Assembly (NCBI GenBank): GCA_013397435.1
Contig: VZRG01000530.1
Coordinates: 374,441 to 438,440 of the forward strand
Origin: Erythrocercus mccallii
Taxonomy: Eukaryota > Chordata > Aves > Passeriformes > Dicruridae
Direction of reading: 5' to 3'
DNA: 64,000 nucleotides
Shown here: positions 52,943 to 64,000 of the stretch, piece after piece
How the letters are laid out: each line of letters starts with the position of its first letter
Position numbering within the stretch: position 1 is the stretch's first letter
Notes under the pieces: generated by a model
Told to the model about the DNA's origin: nothing
Seen by the model: the letters and a program-made list of their open reading frames with translations, nothing else
Database searches by the model: none
Program-made: the position numbers and the translations under genes

Positions 52943-52994
52943 ACACCAAGAAGAAATTATGTTATGCCACACCAAGAAGAAATTACGTTATGCC
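52943..52994. repeat. 26-base tandem duplication
   Basis: Two adjacent 26-base copies beginning ACACCAAGAAGAAATTA and ending GTTATGCC differ at one base (T versus C), so the duplication is recent or the copies were homogenised. Confidence 0.93.
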
Positions 52995-53771
52995 CCAAAA
53001 GTCCTAATAAATGTAACTAAACAGTTTGCTTTGTGCAAAATTTCATTCAGATAATTTCATTTTACAGTGCAGATTCATCTCAAATTGCTGATTTTAGCAA
53101 TATTTTAAAATTATAAGTCACTGTCTATCATCATAATTCAGTATATTGAATCACTAGCATCCATGCAAGTAATTTAATTTTAGAATTCTTTAGAGATTAG
53201 CATTTAAAAAACCTGAGGCTTATCCCATAATCCATAAGTGAACTATTTGCCTACAGGGAAAAAGAGTGAGCTTTTGCTGCTCTTTCTCCACATTAGGAGA
53301 GACATGACTTGCCACCTTTAAAACATTTAGGTTTTTCAGTCTCATAGACCTATCTGATATTTTCAGAATCACTAAACTTGATTTACTCATAAATTTCAAA
53401 GAAAAAAACCCAACAAAACAAACATCTTTCCTCTTCCTATGAAGAATCAAGGCCATAGAATTTCACCTAGCTTTTATTGTGGGCAAACTGTGTGATTGTA
53501 ACACTTCTATTGAACTGAAAACATAAAAAAAAAAAAAATCAATCCAATTCTGAGCCTCAGAGCTTGTGTTTATATTATGTTGGGTCCCAAATCAGAGGTT
53601 TTTTTTACTTTTTCATTGATATTCTGGAAAAGCTAACTGGAATAGCATCCCTCTACTAAGCTTTGTGTAAGTACATAAAAAGCAGAGCCTTGTACCAACA
53701 AACTGATTGTTTAATGCACAAGATAGGGAAGGGTAGGAATGGGGGGAAATGGAGACAGACAAGTTTACATA

Positions 53772-53855
53772 TCATAAAATCATAGAAGAGTTTGGGTTGG
53801 AAGGTTATCTTTGAAGGTAACCTTTGAAGGTTAACTACTCCAAACTCCAAACCAA
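53772..53855 (-). mobile_element. CR1 LINE 3' tail, minus orientation
   Basis: The segment starts ATCATAAAATCATAGAAGAG and continues TTTGGGTTGGAAGGTTATCT, the reverse complement of a CR1 3' end. A short internal duplication (GAAGGTAACCTTTGAAGGTTAAC) interrupts it. Confidence 0.85.
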
Positions 53856-54675
53856 GATGGGAAGACTAAACCACAAACTGATAACCATATTCCAATGTCT
53901 TCCATCCCTACTGTAAGAATTGTGTAAACATGTGCTAACTCCTTAAAAATCCATCTCCAAACAATTTGCCCCAGACCACTCAGAAAAATCAGTGAATGGG
54001 AATAGGACTTGAAAGTATCGTGGGAAGAGAACCGTCAGTAAGACCAAAGGGATGAAAATAATTGCATAAAAATCACCAGGGCCCTTCTCTCAAGTGCTCA
54101 CACCCTGAAAAGGCAATTAACTGGAGCAAGGCAGGTATTCATAAGATCTCCTGGCAGCCTTTCACACTGCTGTGTTTGTCTTCCCTTTCCTGCTATGAGC
54201 AGAAATCATATACAAGTAAACTGTAGCTATGCGTAAAATGTATCAGAAAATTACTGGCACACAGACACACACCTTACAGTGTTTTTCTCTCCCACGTCTT
54301 CATTTATCTGGTAAAACGGTTTAATAGTAGCCAAACTTAGAAGTCTGATACTATTTATTATTGAAAACTTTTTTTTTTTGCAGTGGTGCAAAATGCAGCT
54401 TCCTTTAAGTTCAGACTTCCAAAATATTGTCCTTCTGTTTCTGCTCCCTTATATTACATGAGATGAGGAAAAGTCTAGGGAAGTTCTTACTTATCTGGGG
54501 AGCACGTGAGTAATGCACACAATACCTTCTGCTGTGTGTTTTGTGACCAGTACAATCATTACTGGTTAAAATACACCAGGGAATTCCAAGGTGCAAAGGG
54601 CTCTCCTACATATTTTCTTGATTAGTAGCACTTCCCTGCTCTGCCATATTAGTATGCACTGCTCAGTGCAAGCCA

Positions 54676-54724
54676 GGGAAGGGAAGGGAAGGGAAGGGAA
54701 GGGAAGGGAAGGGAAGGGAAGGGA
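54676..54724. repeat. (GGGAA)n satellite-like repeat at a gap edge
   Basis: About ten perfect GGGAA units run straight into the run of undetermined bases. The other side of the gap is unique sequence, so the repeat probably continues into the gap and its real length is unknown. Confidence 0.95.
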
Positions 54725-55164
54725 NNNNNNNNNNNNNNNNNNNNNNNNNNNNNNNNNNNNNNNNNNNNNNNNNNNNNNNNNNNNNNNNNNNNNNNNNNNN
54801 NNNNNNNNNNNNNNNNNNNNNNNNNNNNNNNNNNNNNNNNNNNNNNNNNNNNNNNNNNNNNNNNNNNNNNNNNNNNNNNNNNNNNNNNNNNNNNNNNNNN
54901 NNNNNNNNNNNNNNNNNNNNNNNNNNNNNNNNNNNNNNNNNNNNNNNNNNNNNNNNNNNNNNNNNNNNNNNNNNNNNNNNNNNNNNNNNNNNNNNNNNNN
55001 NNNNNNNNNNNNNNNNNNNNNNNNNNNNNNNNNNNNNNNNNNNNNNNNNNNNNNNNNNNNNNNNNNNNNNNNNNNNNNNNNNNNNNNNNNNNNNNNNNNN
55101 NNNNNNNNNNNNNNNNNNNNNNNNNNNNNNNNNNNNNNNNNNNNNNNNNNNNNNNNNNNNNNNN
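54725..55164. other. Assembly gap (440 N)
   Basis: All bases are N. It starts inside the GGGAA repeat, so the likely cause is failure to assemble that repeat. Open frames through the gap are meaningless. Confidence 1.
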
Positions 55165-58100
55165 TCTGAGCACAATAATCTGTCATTACTCATGTTTGAG
55201 ACATGATAATTTCACACAGACCAACAGGTAACAAACAATTAGTGTTACAGGAATTATGGCAGTCCTATGAATAAATTGATATTTCTTGTCTCTCTGCAGT
55301 GCCCCATCCCTCCCACCTATACAGAAATCCTGCTAAAGCTAGTGGATCAGAATGAACCCAAGAGGGTTGTAACCACATCACAGCCTTTTTTGCAGGGCTC
55401 AGAGGTCTTGTGTGAGATCATTTATGAATATAAGAAGCCACTTCAAAGTGTCCTCAGCTGTCCCTCCACCAAGTTATTTCAGACAATGTAATTTCCTTTT
55501 AATTAGGCAGCTTAGTGCATGTAGAAAAACAGTTTATTCTCAATGTAAATAGATATCCAAACTTTGGACCCATTTAGGATCATAGGACAGAAAATTAGGT
55601 TTTAGGATTTGCTGCTGATGGGTCACAAGCTTTGCATTGACTTGTGAAACTTTTGGGATGTTTTACAGACATAGGCTCATGTGAGAGCTTGAACAACTCC
55701 TTGTCAAGTTGTTACATGAACGCTTTGTGATACAGCTTATTCAGCCAGGGGAAAGGAGCTACTTCCTTTGGCATGATCACAGGATGACTGGCACAATGGG
55801 CAAGCAAGGCTGTTGGCAGTTATTAGTAGGTAAAGACAAAACCTGAAATAATATCTATTATATCTATAACTAGTGGTCAATGCAGATTAAAGTATAAACC
55901 AATATGCTTTAGAATCATTTTAATCAATTTAAATACTTGTGAACCCCCATTTAATGCAGGGAAATATTATATGCCTCCATGGAGAGAGAGAGAGAAATAA
56001 AGAAATAGTTTAGAGCAAGACTGGAAATAGAAGAAGTGTCAAGTCTTCAAAGTATTAGAAATGAGATCATGTGGCATTGTGCTTGGGGCTAAGCCTGGTT
56101 TTGGGGATGCCATCTGACTGGTGGCTGGCTGTCTGGCTGCTCCAGAAAACAGTCCTACATCTCCTTTGCATCAACACTGGTGCTTATCTGGTCTCACCAA
56201 GATCTGGTCCAGGCACAATGACTCAGTGTTCTCCTGTGCTGGCCTGCAGGAAGCAAAGGCTGGGTATGAGAAAGGGGACTACCCCATTCTGCAGCACACA
56301 GCCATTACCGAGCTTAAATGGAGCTCAAGGAGTTACCCAAAATAAAGTGGCAGCTTTCCATCCTGTAGGTGTGTAACAAAGAAGAATAAAAAGATTTATA
56401 AGTATGTTGAGTCTCCAGTGAAGGCAGACTTCCTCTAATAATTCAAAAAGGTCTTTTCCCTTGAGAGAGGTGAAGAAAATGGCAACATAGTCTACATTTA
56501 CATTTGTAAATTTTGGACTTTACATTTTGGACTCTCATAATTGTCATTTAAAGTCTTATGTACAAAAGTCTTTTGTACAAAAATACATATCCCACACATA
56601 ATGCCTCAATTATTGTCTTCTGGGCTGTGGGATTCCAGAGCATTTCAGCCTGCAGAGTCACTCACACAGCAAGGGAGAGGCAGCATATAATACAGTTTTC
56701 AGCTAAAAAGCCATCTTCTCCTTTGTCAGACTAGCTTGCAAGGTGAAGTTCAGCTGCACAAGAAAAGGACTCCTACTCCTACAGTAATTAATCAATATAT
56801 GCCTCCTATAAACTTTCATGTACCTCCAAACCTGAAAAGTTTTTCTCATCACCAAAAGGACACCAAATCAGAGCCCCAAACCTCCCTTGCCACAAGCTAT
56901 ACAATTGTTTCTGTTTTTCTGATGCTTTCAGTGTTTCAAAACCCTGATTCAGCTTCACCACTGCTCCTTGGCAGGGTTGTCCTGCAGTGGCTCCACATAT
57001 CAAAGTACACAATAGGTGCCTTGAGGAAATTCTGGAGGCTGTAAAGAGAAAATCAGTGGAGAGTGATTTGACTGTGTTTGCTCACAAACCAAATCTGAGG
57101 GGTTTTTTACTGAGGTTATTAACACTGGAGCAGACCATGAAGAACTACAGGAAAGCCTAATAAATCAGACAGCGTGAGATTAGGTTTGCTGTAGATAAGA
57201 GGCAGGCTCAAAGGAACAATTTGAAATTACTCATAAACATTGATTTCTAATCTAGTTGAATTTTCTTAGGAAAAGCTTAAGCATGACCTTCAGCAGTTTA
57301 AAAAGGATGTACAGAAATTCAAATGGGATACTCATCTGAGTACTGAGAAGCAGATGAAAAGATAGTAAAATATTGTGGGGCTAATTGAAGTACATGCTTT
57401 CCATTAGTATATGGAAATTCCACCTTTACTCTGAAATTCAGTTTCTGAAAAAAAACCTCAACTATTTTCTCCTGAATTTACGGACTTGAAGGAGATGAAC
57501 TGAAAAGAATTCCAGAAAGAGGGCAAGAGAAAAAAAGGCTTCCATAGAAGTTAAAAAGATCTAAGGTAAAATTAGATTAAACATTTGGGGATAGCAGCAG
57601 TATATGGGACATCAGGAAAGGGATGATATTTAAGTAGCGTTTTTATCTTTCCAAATCATGTTTTATTTCCCATTGTGGGATCTGTGAGGTAAATTACAAT
57701 TCTTTTCAGTGGGATAAGTGGGATAGAAGAGCCTATAGTTCCAGGCAGAACTATGTTTATTGTTTTACGAATTTTGTTACAAGTATGCACCATGTTTGTG
57801 GTGTAGAAATATGATGAACTACAGCTGCCACTACTTCAGAGCTGAACTCTGCAGACAGGAGAACATCCTCTAGAGATCATCAGATTAGGCTGACTAATTG
57901 GCTGTTCTGTCCAAAAAAAGACGGTCTTTTGACTTTTACAGCAGTGTGATTTATATTTCTGCACTGTATCTGTTTTTGGTGTTTGTTCCACGTTTTGTAT
58001 CTATATTTCAAGGGTGGACTTCCCTGCAGGGATTTGTGCCAAAGTTTACAGTAGCATGAACACATGTAGTTTCTCAAGGATCTTGAGTTTATCTATTTTG

Positions 58101-58419
58101 AAAAATAGAGAGGAATGCCATCCAAATTTAGAGATAGTGAGCATCAAAGGTTCTTTTTTCCCTTGGATACTATTAATAGAAATCTCTCACAGATAGTCCA
58201 CCAAACACAAATATTCCTGGGCCAAAAGGGGAAATCACTCTGATAAAGACTTACAAAAATGTTAAATAACAAAAAAGTGTACATTAAACACAATTAGCCA
58301 TTGTCATAATAACAGGGGAAAGACAAAGAAGTGAGACAGCACAAGAACTTAAACCAAATATTCAAATGCTAAATAAACTTTCCATTACAATATATTGCTG
58401 TGGCAAGTCCAAAGATGGG

Positions 58420-58864
58420 TAAAAAAGTTGATGAAGGGTGTACAATGCAAATATTTTGGGAAACAGCTGAGGGAGCTGTTGTTCAGGCTGGAGAAAAGGA
58501 GACTCAAGGGGGACCTTATTGCTCTGAACAACTACCTGAAAAAGAGGTTATAGTGAGGTGAGGGTCGGTCTCTTTTCCCAGCTAACAAGTAATAAGACAA
58601 AAGGAAATGGCCTCAGGTTGTGCCAGGTAAGATTTAGATTGGATATTATGTAAAAATTCTTCACCAAAATGGTTGTCAAGCTTTGAAACAGGCTGTCCAG
58701 AGAAGTGGTGGAGTCACCATCCCTGGAGGTATTTAAAAGATGTGTAGGTGTGGCTCTCAGGGACGTGGTTTAGTGGTAGATGTGGCAGTGCTGGTGTAAT
58801 CATTGAACTTCATATTCTTAAGGGTCTTTTCCAACCTAAGCAATTCTTTGATTCCACGATTCTA
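58420..58864 (+). mobile_element. CR1 LINE 3' region
   Basis: About 440 bases of a CR1 3' end in plus orientation. Landmarks are GAGGGAGCTGTTGTTCAGGC, GGAGACTCAAGGGGGACCTT, TTGGATATTATGTAAAAATT, GAAACAGGCTGTCCAGAGAA, TCACCATCCCTGGAGGTATT, TTAAGGGTCTTTTCCAACCT and a tail ending CCACGATTCTATG. It is 5'-truncated, as most CR1 copies are. Confidence 0.95.
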
Positions 58865-60229
58865 TGTTATTAGCCTGTTGAACACACTTCCACAGGATAT
58901 TGTTGTACTATGTAGTTTAGTGAATACAAAAGTAGGTATCCCTTGTTTTTAATGTACCCAAGGCAAACACCACTCTCGGGAGTCTAGCATGACAATAACC
59001 AGCTTGAACTTGTGCTGTTAATCCTGTTGTGTATGTCCCACCCAACACAGACAGTTTTCATTGTATAAGTTCAGTAATGGAATCTTTTATATTGACTACT
59101 GTCATATACATGATTTTGGGCCAAGGACAGTGCTGCCAGTGTGGCAATTTGTGCCTCCCAAGATCTACCCAGTAGGACTAGTTCCTTCACTTCTTCTCTC
59201 CCTATATCAGTTACTCAGGAGGACACCTATTTCCCCCTCATAATAATGCCAGTCAAAAACTATTCCCAAGCTGTTAAAATTTTGATCTTTCTTCTTAAAA
59301 AGTACATCCATATGAAAAAAAAGAGGTATTAGCTGAGTGGTAATAACAAGTAGGAAAAGAACAAGAACTGTTTCTTTTTTTGTCTTTCACTGAAACCTAT
59401 CTGTTTTTACACAGACCAGCCAGCTCTGCTTGTTCTTTTTTAGCCATAAAGGCAGTTGGTTAAAGGTATGTCAGCATGATAGGTCTTGTCTTTTAGGTTG
59501 GAGGTATTACCTTTCAAGGATTCTTTTAATAGAGAGTGAACATTTTAGTGTTCAGAAGTATATGGGCTCTTTAAACTCTCTTTTTATGACTTCTAATGGC
59601 TGCCTTGTTCGCAGGGAGGGTTGTTAGGAGGTGCTCACCATCGTGATCTCACAAGGCTGGAGGCCAACCCAACAGCTGCATGTGTGGACTGTTTTAGTTC
59701 ATATAGTGCTTCAATAACACCCAACCAACCAATCAACCAGCAAAAAACCCAAACCCCACGGAGGTGCATGCACGCACACACACACAGATCTACAGCAGCT
59801 CATTTCACAGGAGTAAAAGGAGAGAGAAGGCGAGCTTAAGACTGATAAAAAATTTTAGGAGGTTCACCATTATTTATGCTCTCAGCAAAGGCAACGACCA
59901 GCACTTATCAAGCGCCTTCCTCCACATATCCCAAATCACCCCAGGATAGGATATCATGCAGATCAAAATGTACATAAATTCTACACCTTCTCCAGTAACA
60001 CCTGGAAATAGCAATGGCCAAAATATAGTATTGGACTGATGCAATAGTACTAGGCAAAAAACTATCCTGATATTTCAGATCCTACAATGTATTTTAAATG
60101 TAAGCAGCAAAAGATACTTGAAAGAAAAAAAAGCAAACTCACCATTCTGGAAACTAAGAGCTTTTCCCCAGATCCAAATTATGGTTTTGTTCAAGACATC
60201 AGTACTATTGAAGAAGTACTTATTCCTGC

Positions 60230-60420
60230 TCTGGCTTTGAAACACTCTGGCGTGCTCAGGGTTCAGGTGGTGCTGGAGCACACCTGGCGAGCCTCCCTCT
60301 TCGGAGTGCTGAGCAATGCCTGCTGGAATGTGCAGTCTAGCAGGAACCTGGCACCGCTTGTTCAAACAGCCAGGCGTGAACCACGGGACTACATTACCCA
60401 TAATTGCCTTGAGCTGGTTT
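60230..60420. promoter_or_regulatory. Candidate promoter patch with ZNF143/SBS-type motif
   Basis: This patch has at least seven CpGs in under 200 bases, in a window where CpG is rare. ACTACATTACCCA at 60388-60400 fits the ACTAYRNNNCCCR promoter motif bound by ZNF143-type factors, which usually lies near transcription starts. The patch is 17 kb upstream of the predicted MACC1 start, a plausible distance for a distal first noncoding exon. No TATA box or clear first-exon donor could be fixed, and the direction of any transcript is not shown by the sequence. Confidence 0.35.
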
Positions 60421-61144
60421 ATGATTACACCTGAAACCAGAGGAGGTGGTGTGGAAGTTTCACCTTAGGGGGAAGAGAGATAAGCAGAGCAGAAGGAGGA
60501 AGCATGTGCTCCTTGTGTGCCACTGGAACAGACTGAGAATTTTCTACTTTCGCACTCCATGTTGCAGATACACTGAATTGCTGGGAGGAGTTCAAAAAGT
60601 GGCCTTCTGATTAAGGTCAAGTTAGAAATAATTAGTTTTACTGGCAGTGAATACAGTGACTGAAATTGCTCAAACCTGTAAGACCGGTTTAGACATCTGT
60701 GTGTGTGGCAGAGAATCAGACAACTGGGTATAAGGAAGCAAGTGAAGGAGGGGTGGCAGTGGCCTAGCATATCTGCAGAGGAGGGAGTACAGAGACATTT
60801 GGCAGGGTGAGGAGGAAGGTGTTCCTTTTTAGCCTCATGTCCTTTAGGAAATAGCAAGTTTTCCCAGATGTTGTATTGCAGGGGGTTTTTTTTCAGTGAT
60901 TTAAGAATTTCATAGATAAAGTTTAGAAGGACAAAGTTTACAGGAACAGAGAGATAAGAAAACGTGCCAGGAATGTCACAGGGACTTGGAGAAGGGATGA
61001 TTTGCCTATCCTGGTTTTATTTGCTACATGTGGGTGTATGACACTTAGGACTCACTCAGCTGAAACCCCCCCTTTCATGGAAAGAGGTTTCACAGGCTTG
61101 CTAAACTTGAATCCAAAAAGTTGAACTATAACTCAGAATGGATT

Positions 61145-61169
61145 AAAAAAAAAAAAAAAAAAAAAAAAA
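61145..61169. repeat. A25 homopolymer
   Basis: Twenty-five consecutive A residues follow GATT. No retrocopy or SINE was recognised before it and no target-site duplication was seen. Confidence 0.9.
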
Positions 61170-62277
61170 GGCAGAATCCTGGCTGTTTATGAATAGTGTT
61201 TATGTCTGATCTGTTAGTAAAGTGGGCTGAAACTCAACAAATAATTTCATCTTGAAGAAAAGGAAGTTGAAATGGCCAACTATTTCCACTAAATGTTCCA
61301 TCCATTACAGCACCATTCAGAGAACTGAGCACTTTCTCTCCCACCCAATCCAGAAAACAGCCTTTCCCACATCACCACATGTGACAAAGATGAAAAAAGA
61401 GATGCCCATCTCCAGATGATTTAAGCAACTAGACAGATTTTTGAGAGAGCTTTACCCTACTGTCAGAAACAGGATGTTAGAGTAATATAACTTGGTTATT
61501 CACTCCATGCTAAAACTGTCAGTTATAGAAAAATTAGGTGGTTTCTACTACCACTGCTTCTCTAAAGGCATAGGTTGGAAAATCATGACCTGGAAATAGA
61601 AAATGTAGGACAGATAAGCCCTGTCAAACACCAGGAGGAGAAGGGAAAAATTTTCAGTGACATTTAGTGGCTTACCCAGTGCTATTAAGAAAGCAAGTAT
61701 TTAATTTTTGTTATGTGTTTAACATTCTGGGGTTTTTGAGTTTTCTTGAGGTAGGTATTGTCTATCATGTGTGTCTAATTCTAATGACAATGACGATCCA
61801 AACCCATTGAAACTCACTGTCATACTAACATAACCTAATAATAAATTAAGATCTTAGTGACCTACACTCTAAATTTCAATCCCTTTTCTGTTATTTCAGA
61901 CTACTCTTTAAAATTTCTGTTTAGGTAAGATACATTTCCTAGGCTTCATTTCTCTGAATGGACCATTACCTCATAAAAGAAATGTTGGTTAAAAGTAGAA
62001 ATATTTTCAGAGCCAGATGTCTTTAGCAATCCATTCTTCGGAGCAAAGAACAATTTAAAATATATTAGTGGTATTTTACCTTAAATAGAAGGGCTTTAAG
62101 TTTAGGCTGATGATTTTTAACATCCGTTTTTATAGGAATGAATCAAAACTCAATTAAAATACTATCCCTCACAGCTGTTTCTCAGGTAGAAAATGAGTTT
62201 ATGACCCATAAAGCTGCAGTTGGGACCCTGGTGACTCACAAAAAACATCTACAAGGTTTGGATTGGTCTCTGGGTCT

Positions 62278-62568
62278 CATAGAACTATAGAATCATTAAA
62301 TTATTTGGGCTGGACATCTTGCACTAGATCAGGTTGCTCAAAGTCCCATCAACCTGTCCTTGAATACTTCCAAGGATGGGGTATCCACGACTTCTCTGGG
62401 CAACCTGTTCCAGTGCCTCACCACGCTCTCAGCATGGAATTCCTTCCTAATATCTAATCAAAACTTACTCTCTTTCAATCGAAAGCCATCTTATCCTGTC
62501 CCTACATGCTCCTTTAAAAAGTGCCTCTTCAGCTTTCTTGTAGCATCCCTTTAGGCACTGGAAAACCC
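62278..62568 (-). mobile_element. CR1 LINE 3' region, minus orientation
   Basis: The segment starts CATAGAACTATAGAATCATT and continues through GTCCTTGAATACTTCCAAGG, ATGGGGTATCCACGACTTCT and CTGGGCAACCTGTTCCAGTG to GCATCCCTTTAGGCACTGG. These are the reverse complement of CR1 3' sequence. It is about 290 bases and 5'-truncated. Confidence 0.93.
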
Positions 62569-63176
62569 TTAACTACAAAAGGGCCCAAGAATTAACATAG
62601 TCTATCTGGGTTTTCCCTACAAGGGTGGCCATCTATTAGTTCCCACATATTTATTAAAGTCTGCCACTTCTTGTTGCATAATAAAGTTTACCTTGAAGGC
62701 ATCTAAACCAGATATTTAAAAAACAGCACTGCATAGTTTGCTGCCATTCCAGAAACAGTTCTTACTGGTCAGCTTTCATTTCCAGACACCTCAGAAACCC
62801 AGACTCTTCAACACCTTTTTTTTGAACATCATTTGACGAGACACTGCAGTTTTCTGCAGTTTGAGTCGTTTTCAGAGCAAAGTCTTCCAGAAAGAGACTT
62901 AGATTCTTAGGCCTTAGGAATGATAAATAATATGTGGACAGTTAATAAGTACTTTCATGGGTTTAATTAACTGCACAGGTTGTACACACATGCTGTACAC
63001 ACAGACAAAACCAATAACAGATGCTGACAGGCTCACCTGGCAATTTTTTTTTTCTAAGTTTTACTCACTTCTCAGATATATTTCTGTCATTGAAATCAGT
63101 GGAACTTAGGGAAATATCTCTTGCAATAGAAGAGGGACGAATGAGGATAATTCTGAGATGGGAAGTCTGTAAGCTG

Positions 63177-63217
63177 GTATATGTATATATATGTGTATAT
63201 ATATGTATATGTATATG
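63177..63217. repeat. TATA/TGTA-rich microsatellite
   Basis: An imperfect run of TATATG/TGTATA units spans about 40 bases. Confidence 0.85.
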
Positions 63218-64000
63218 GTAAGCCCTGGATGAAATCCAGACGTGGTGGGTCAGGCCATCTGAGCCCAGAAAACGTGCAGCGATAACAGTAGAGCTGGTCT
63301 CCAGCAGCTGCCAACTCCAAGGAAAAAGCAACACCACAGGATATTTAACCTCCTCACTTTGAAGGTGAGTGAATGCCACCAAGCCACATCCTTCATTTTT
63401 GCAACCTTAATGGTAGTGGTGGCAGCATCCTGGAAAGTTTGGGAGCATAAACAATCATGTGCTGGCTTGAAGTAGCACAACATGCATGGGAAGTGGCAGC
63501 CATGTCTTCACTTCTTGTCTGATTAAAGTATGTGCTTTCCCCTTCACTGATTTTGTATTTAAATAAATGCAGATTTTGATGGCTAAACCTAGCAATGACT
63601 GTAGGGTCAAAGGGTACACTTAGGTTCTGTGTGTAAACATATTTTATTTGCTTGCAGCAGATGGAATAGCTGGGGCAGAAAGTAGCATATACTCTTGGAC
63701 TTGAATCTGTTTGCTGCAGTTCTTATCAGAGGAATGGGAAACATCAAGGCCTCACTGCCCTGCACTTGTGTATTGTTCTTATCTCATTTGTTTCAGCTGT
63801 TCCTAAAGCTATGAGAAAACAAATACAAATTTCTTGCCCATCAAGACATCAGAAGAGGAGCACCATTAACTGTAGGCTACATGACGGTTACCTCTAAAAT
63901 TATTTCCAACACAAATTAGCTGTGGTCACTACATTATGATTTATGATTGCATCTGGGAGAGGAGAAAAAGGTTCAATGTCAGGACATTCTGGGTATAAAG

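Larger units (their letters stand above)
43383..54675. other. Upstream DNA or 5' noncoding introns of MACC1
   Basis: No coding exon could be supported. Mammalian MACC1 has several noncoding 5' exons over tens of kilobases, so part of this may be intron. It contains a 16-base A run near 50765, a 26-base tandem duplication at 52943-52994 and a CR1 tail near 53.8 kb. The 161-codon open frame at 46388-46873 (minus) has no recognisable domain and includes a poly-Phe run from a T tract. Confidence 0.5.
55165..64000. other. Upstream flank of MACC1
   Basis: No coding exon could be supported. In mammals ITGB8 lies on this side of MACC1, but none of its exons was recognised here. The stretch contains two CR1 fragments, a 25-base A run, a TA/TG repeat near 63.2 kb and a CpG-enriched patch with an SBS-type motif at 60.2-60.4 kb. 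A (CA)-rich patch lies near 59770. Confidence 0.5.

Noticed and set aside
54566..55193. Several long open frames of about 170-206 codons
   Set aside because: They run through 440 undetermined bases, and the readable part is a translated GGGAA repeat.
55300..55491. Possible plus-strand terminal exon after a good acceptor (TTGTCTCTCTGCAG)
   Set aside because: The frame is open for 63 codons, but the peptide is unfamiliar, no upstream exon fits and no polyadenylation signal follows nearby.
60087..60434. Overlapping open frames of 108-115 codons on both strands near 60.1-60.4 kb
   Set aside because: Open frames on both strands coincide with the CpG-richer patch, where stop codons are rarer. Neither peptide has a recognisable motif, so the patch is better read as possible regulatory DNA.
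1..64000. Bacterial-type systems: operons, CRISPR arrays, integrons, phage genes
   Set aside because: No dense coding, no regularly spaced direct repeats and no prokaryotic gene families are present. The window is plainly vertebrate nuclear DNA.

Overview
The window is vertebrate nuclear DNA, most likely from a bird and perhaps a songbird. It is AT-rich and CpG-poor, with long non-coding stretches and split genes using GT-AG introns. Its interspersed repeats are 3'-biased CR1 LINE fragments with the avian tail (ATTCTATGATTCTAT-like), plus solo LTRs of an endogenous retrovirus family. I see no bacterial-type gene, operon, CRISPR array or tRNA.

The only protein gene I can support is MACC1 (metastasis associated in colon cancer 1), on the minus strand. 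I traced five coding exons by similarity to MACC1 and its paralogue SH3BP4 and by phase-compatible splice sites: 43361-43314 (start, predicted), 40494-40380, 38349-36311 (the large exon), 33783-33595 and 27357-27145 (stop). Joined, they are 2604 nt and encode about 867 residues, close to the roughly 852 of the human protein. The order is an N-terminal serine-rich and NPF-containing region, ZU5, UPA-like, SH3, then two C-terminal death-like domains. The N-terminal exon carries an SH3BP4-like IPRSRSEGTLID motif.

Layout. 1-26.9 kb: downstream (3') intergenic DNA with a minus-strand solo LTR (8414-9129) and small repeats. 26.9-43.4 kb: MACC1. Its last intron holds an internally deleted CR1, a plus-strand solo LTR (31856-32590, with target-site duplication) and an unexplained exon-like open segment. 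The next intron upstream holds a CR1 tail and a GATA-type minisatellite. 43.4-64 kb: upstream DNA or 5' noncoding introns of MACC1, with a GGGAA repeat running into a 440-base gap, three CR1 fragments, and at 60.2-60.4 kb a locally CpG-richer patch with a ZNF143/SBS-type motif that could be a distal promoter.

I found no undescribed multi-gene system. The observations worth following up are the predicted first coding exon, the SH3BP4-like N-terminus, the intronic exon-like segment, the possible promoter at 60.3 kb, and the inverted pair of LTRs around the 3' end of MACC1.
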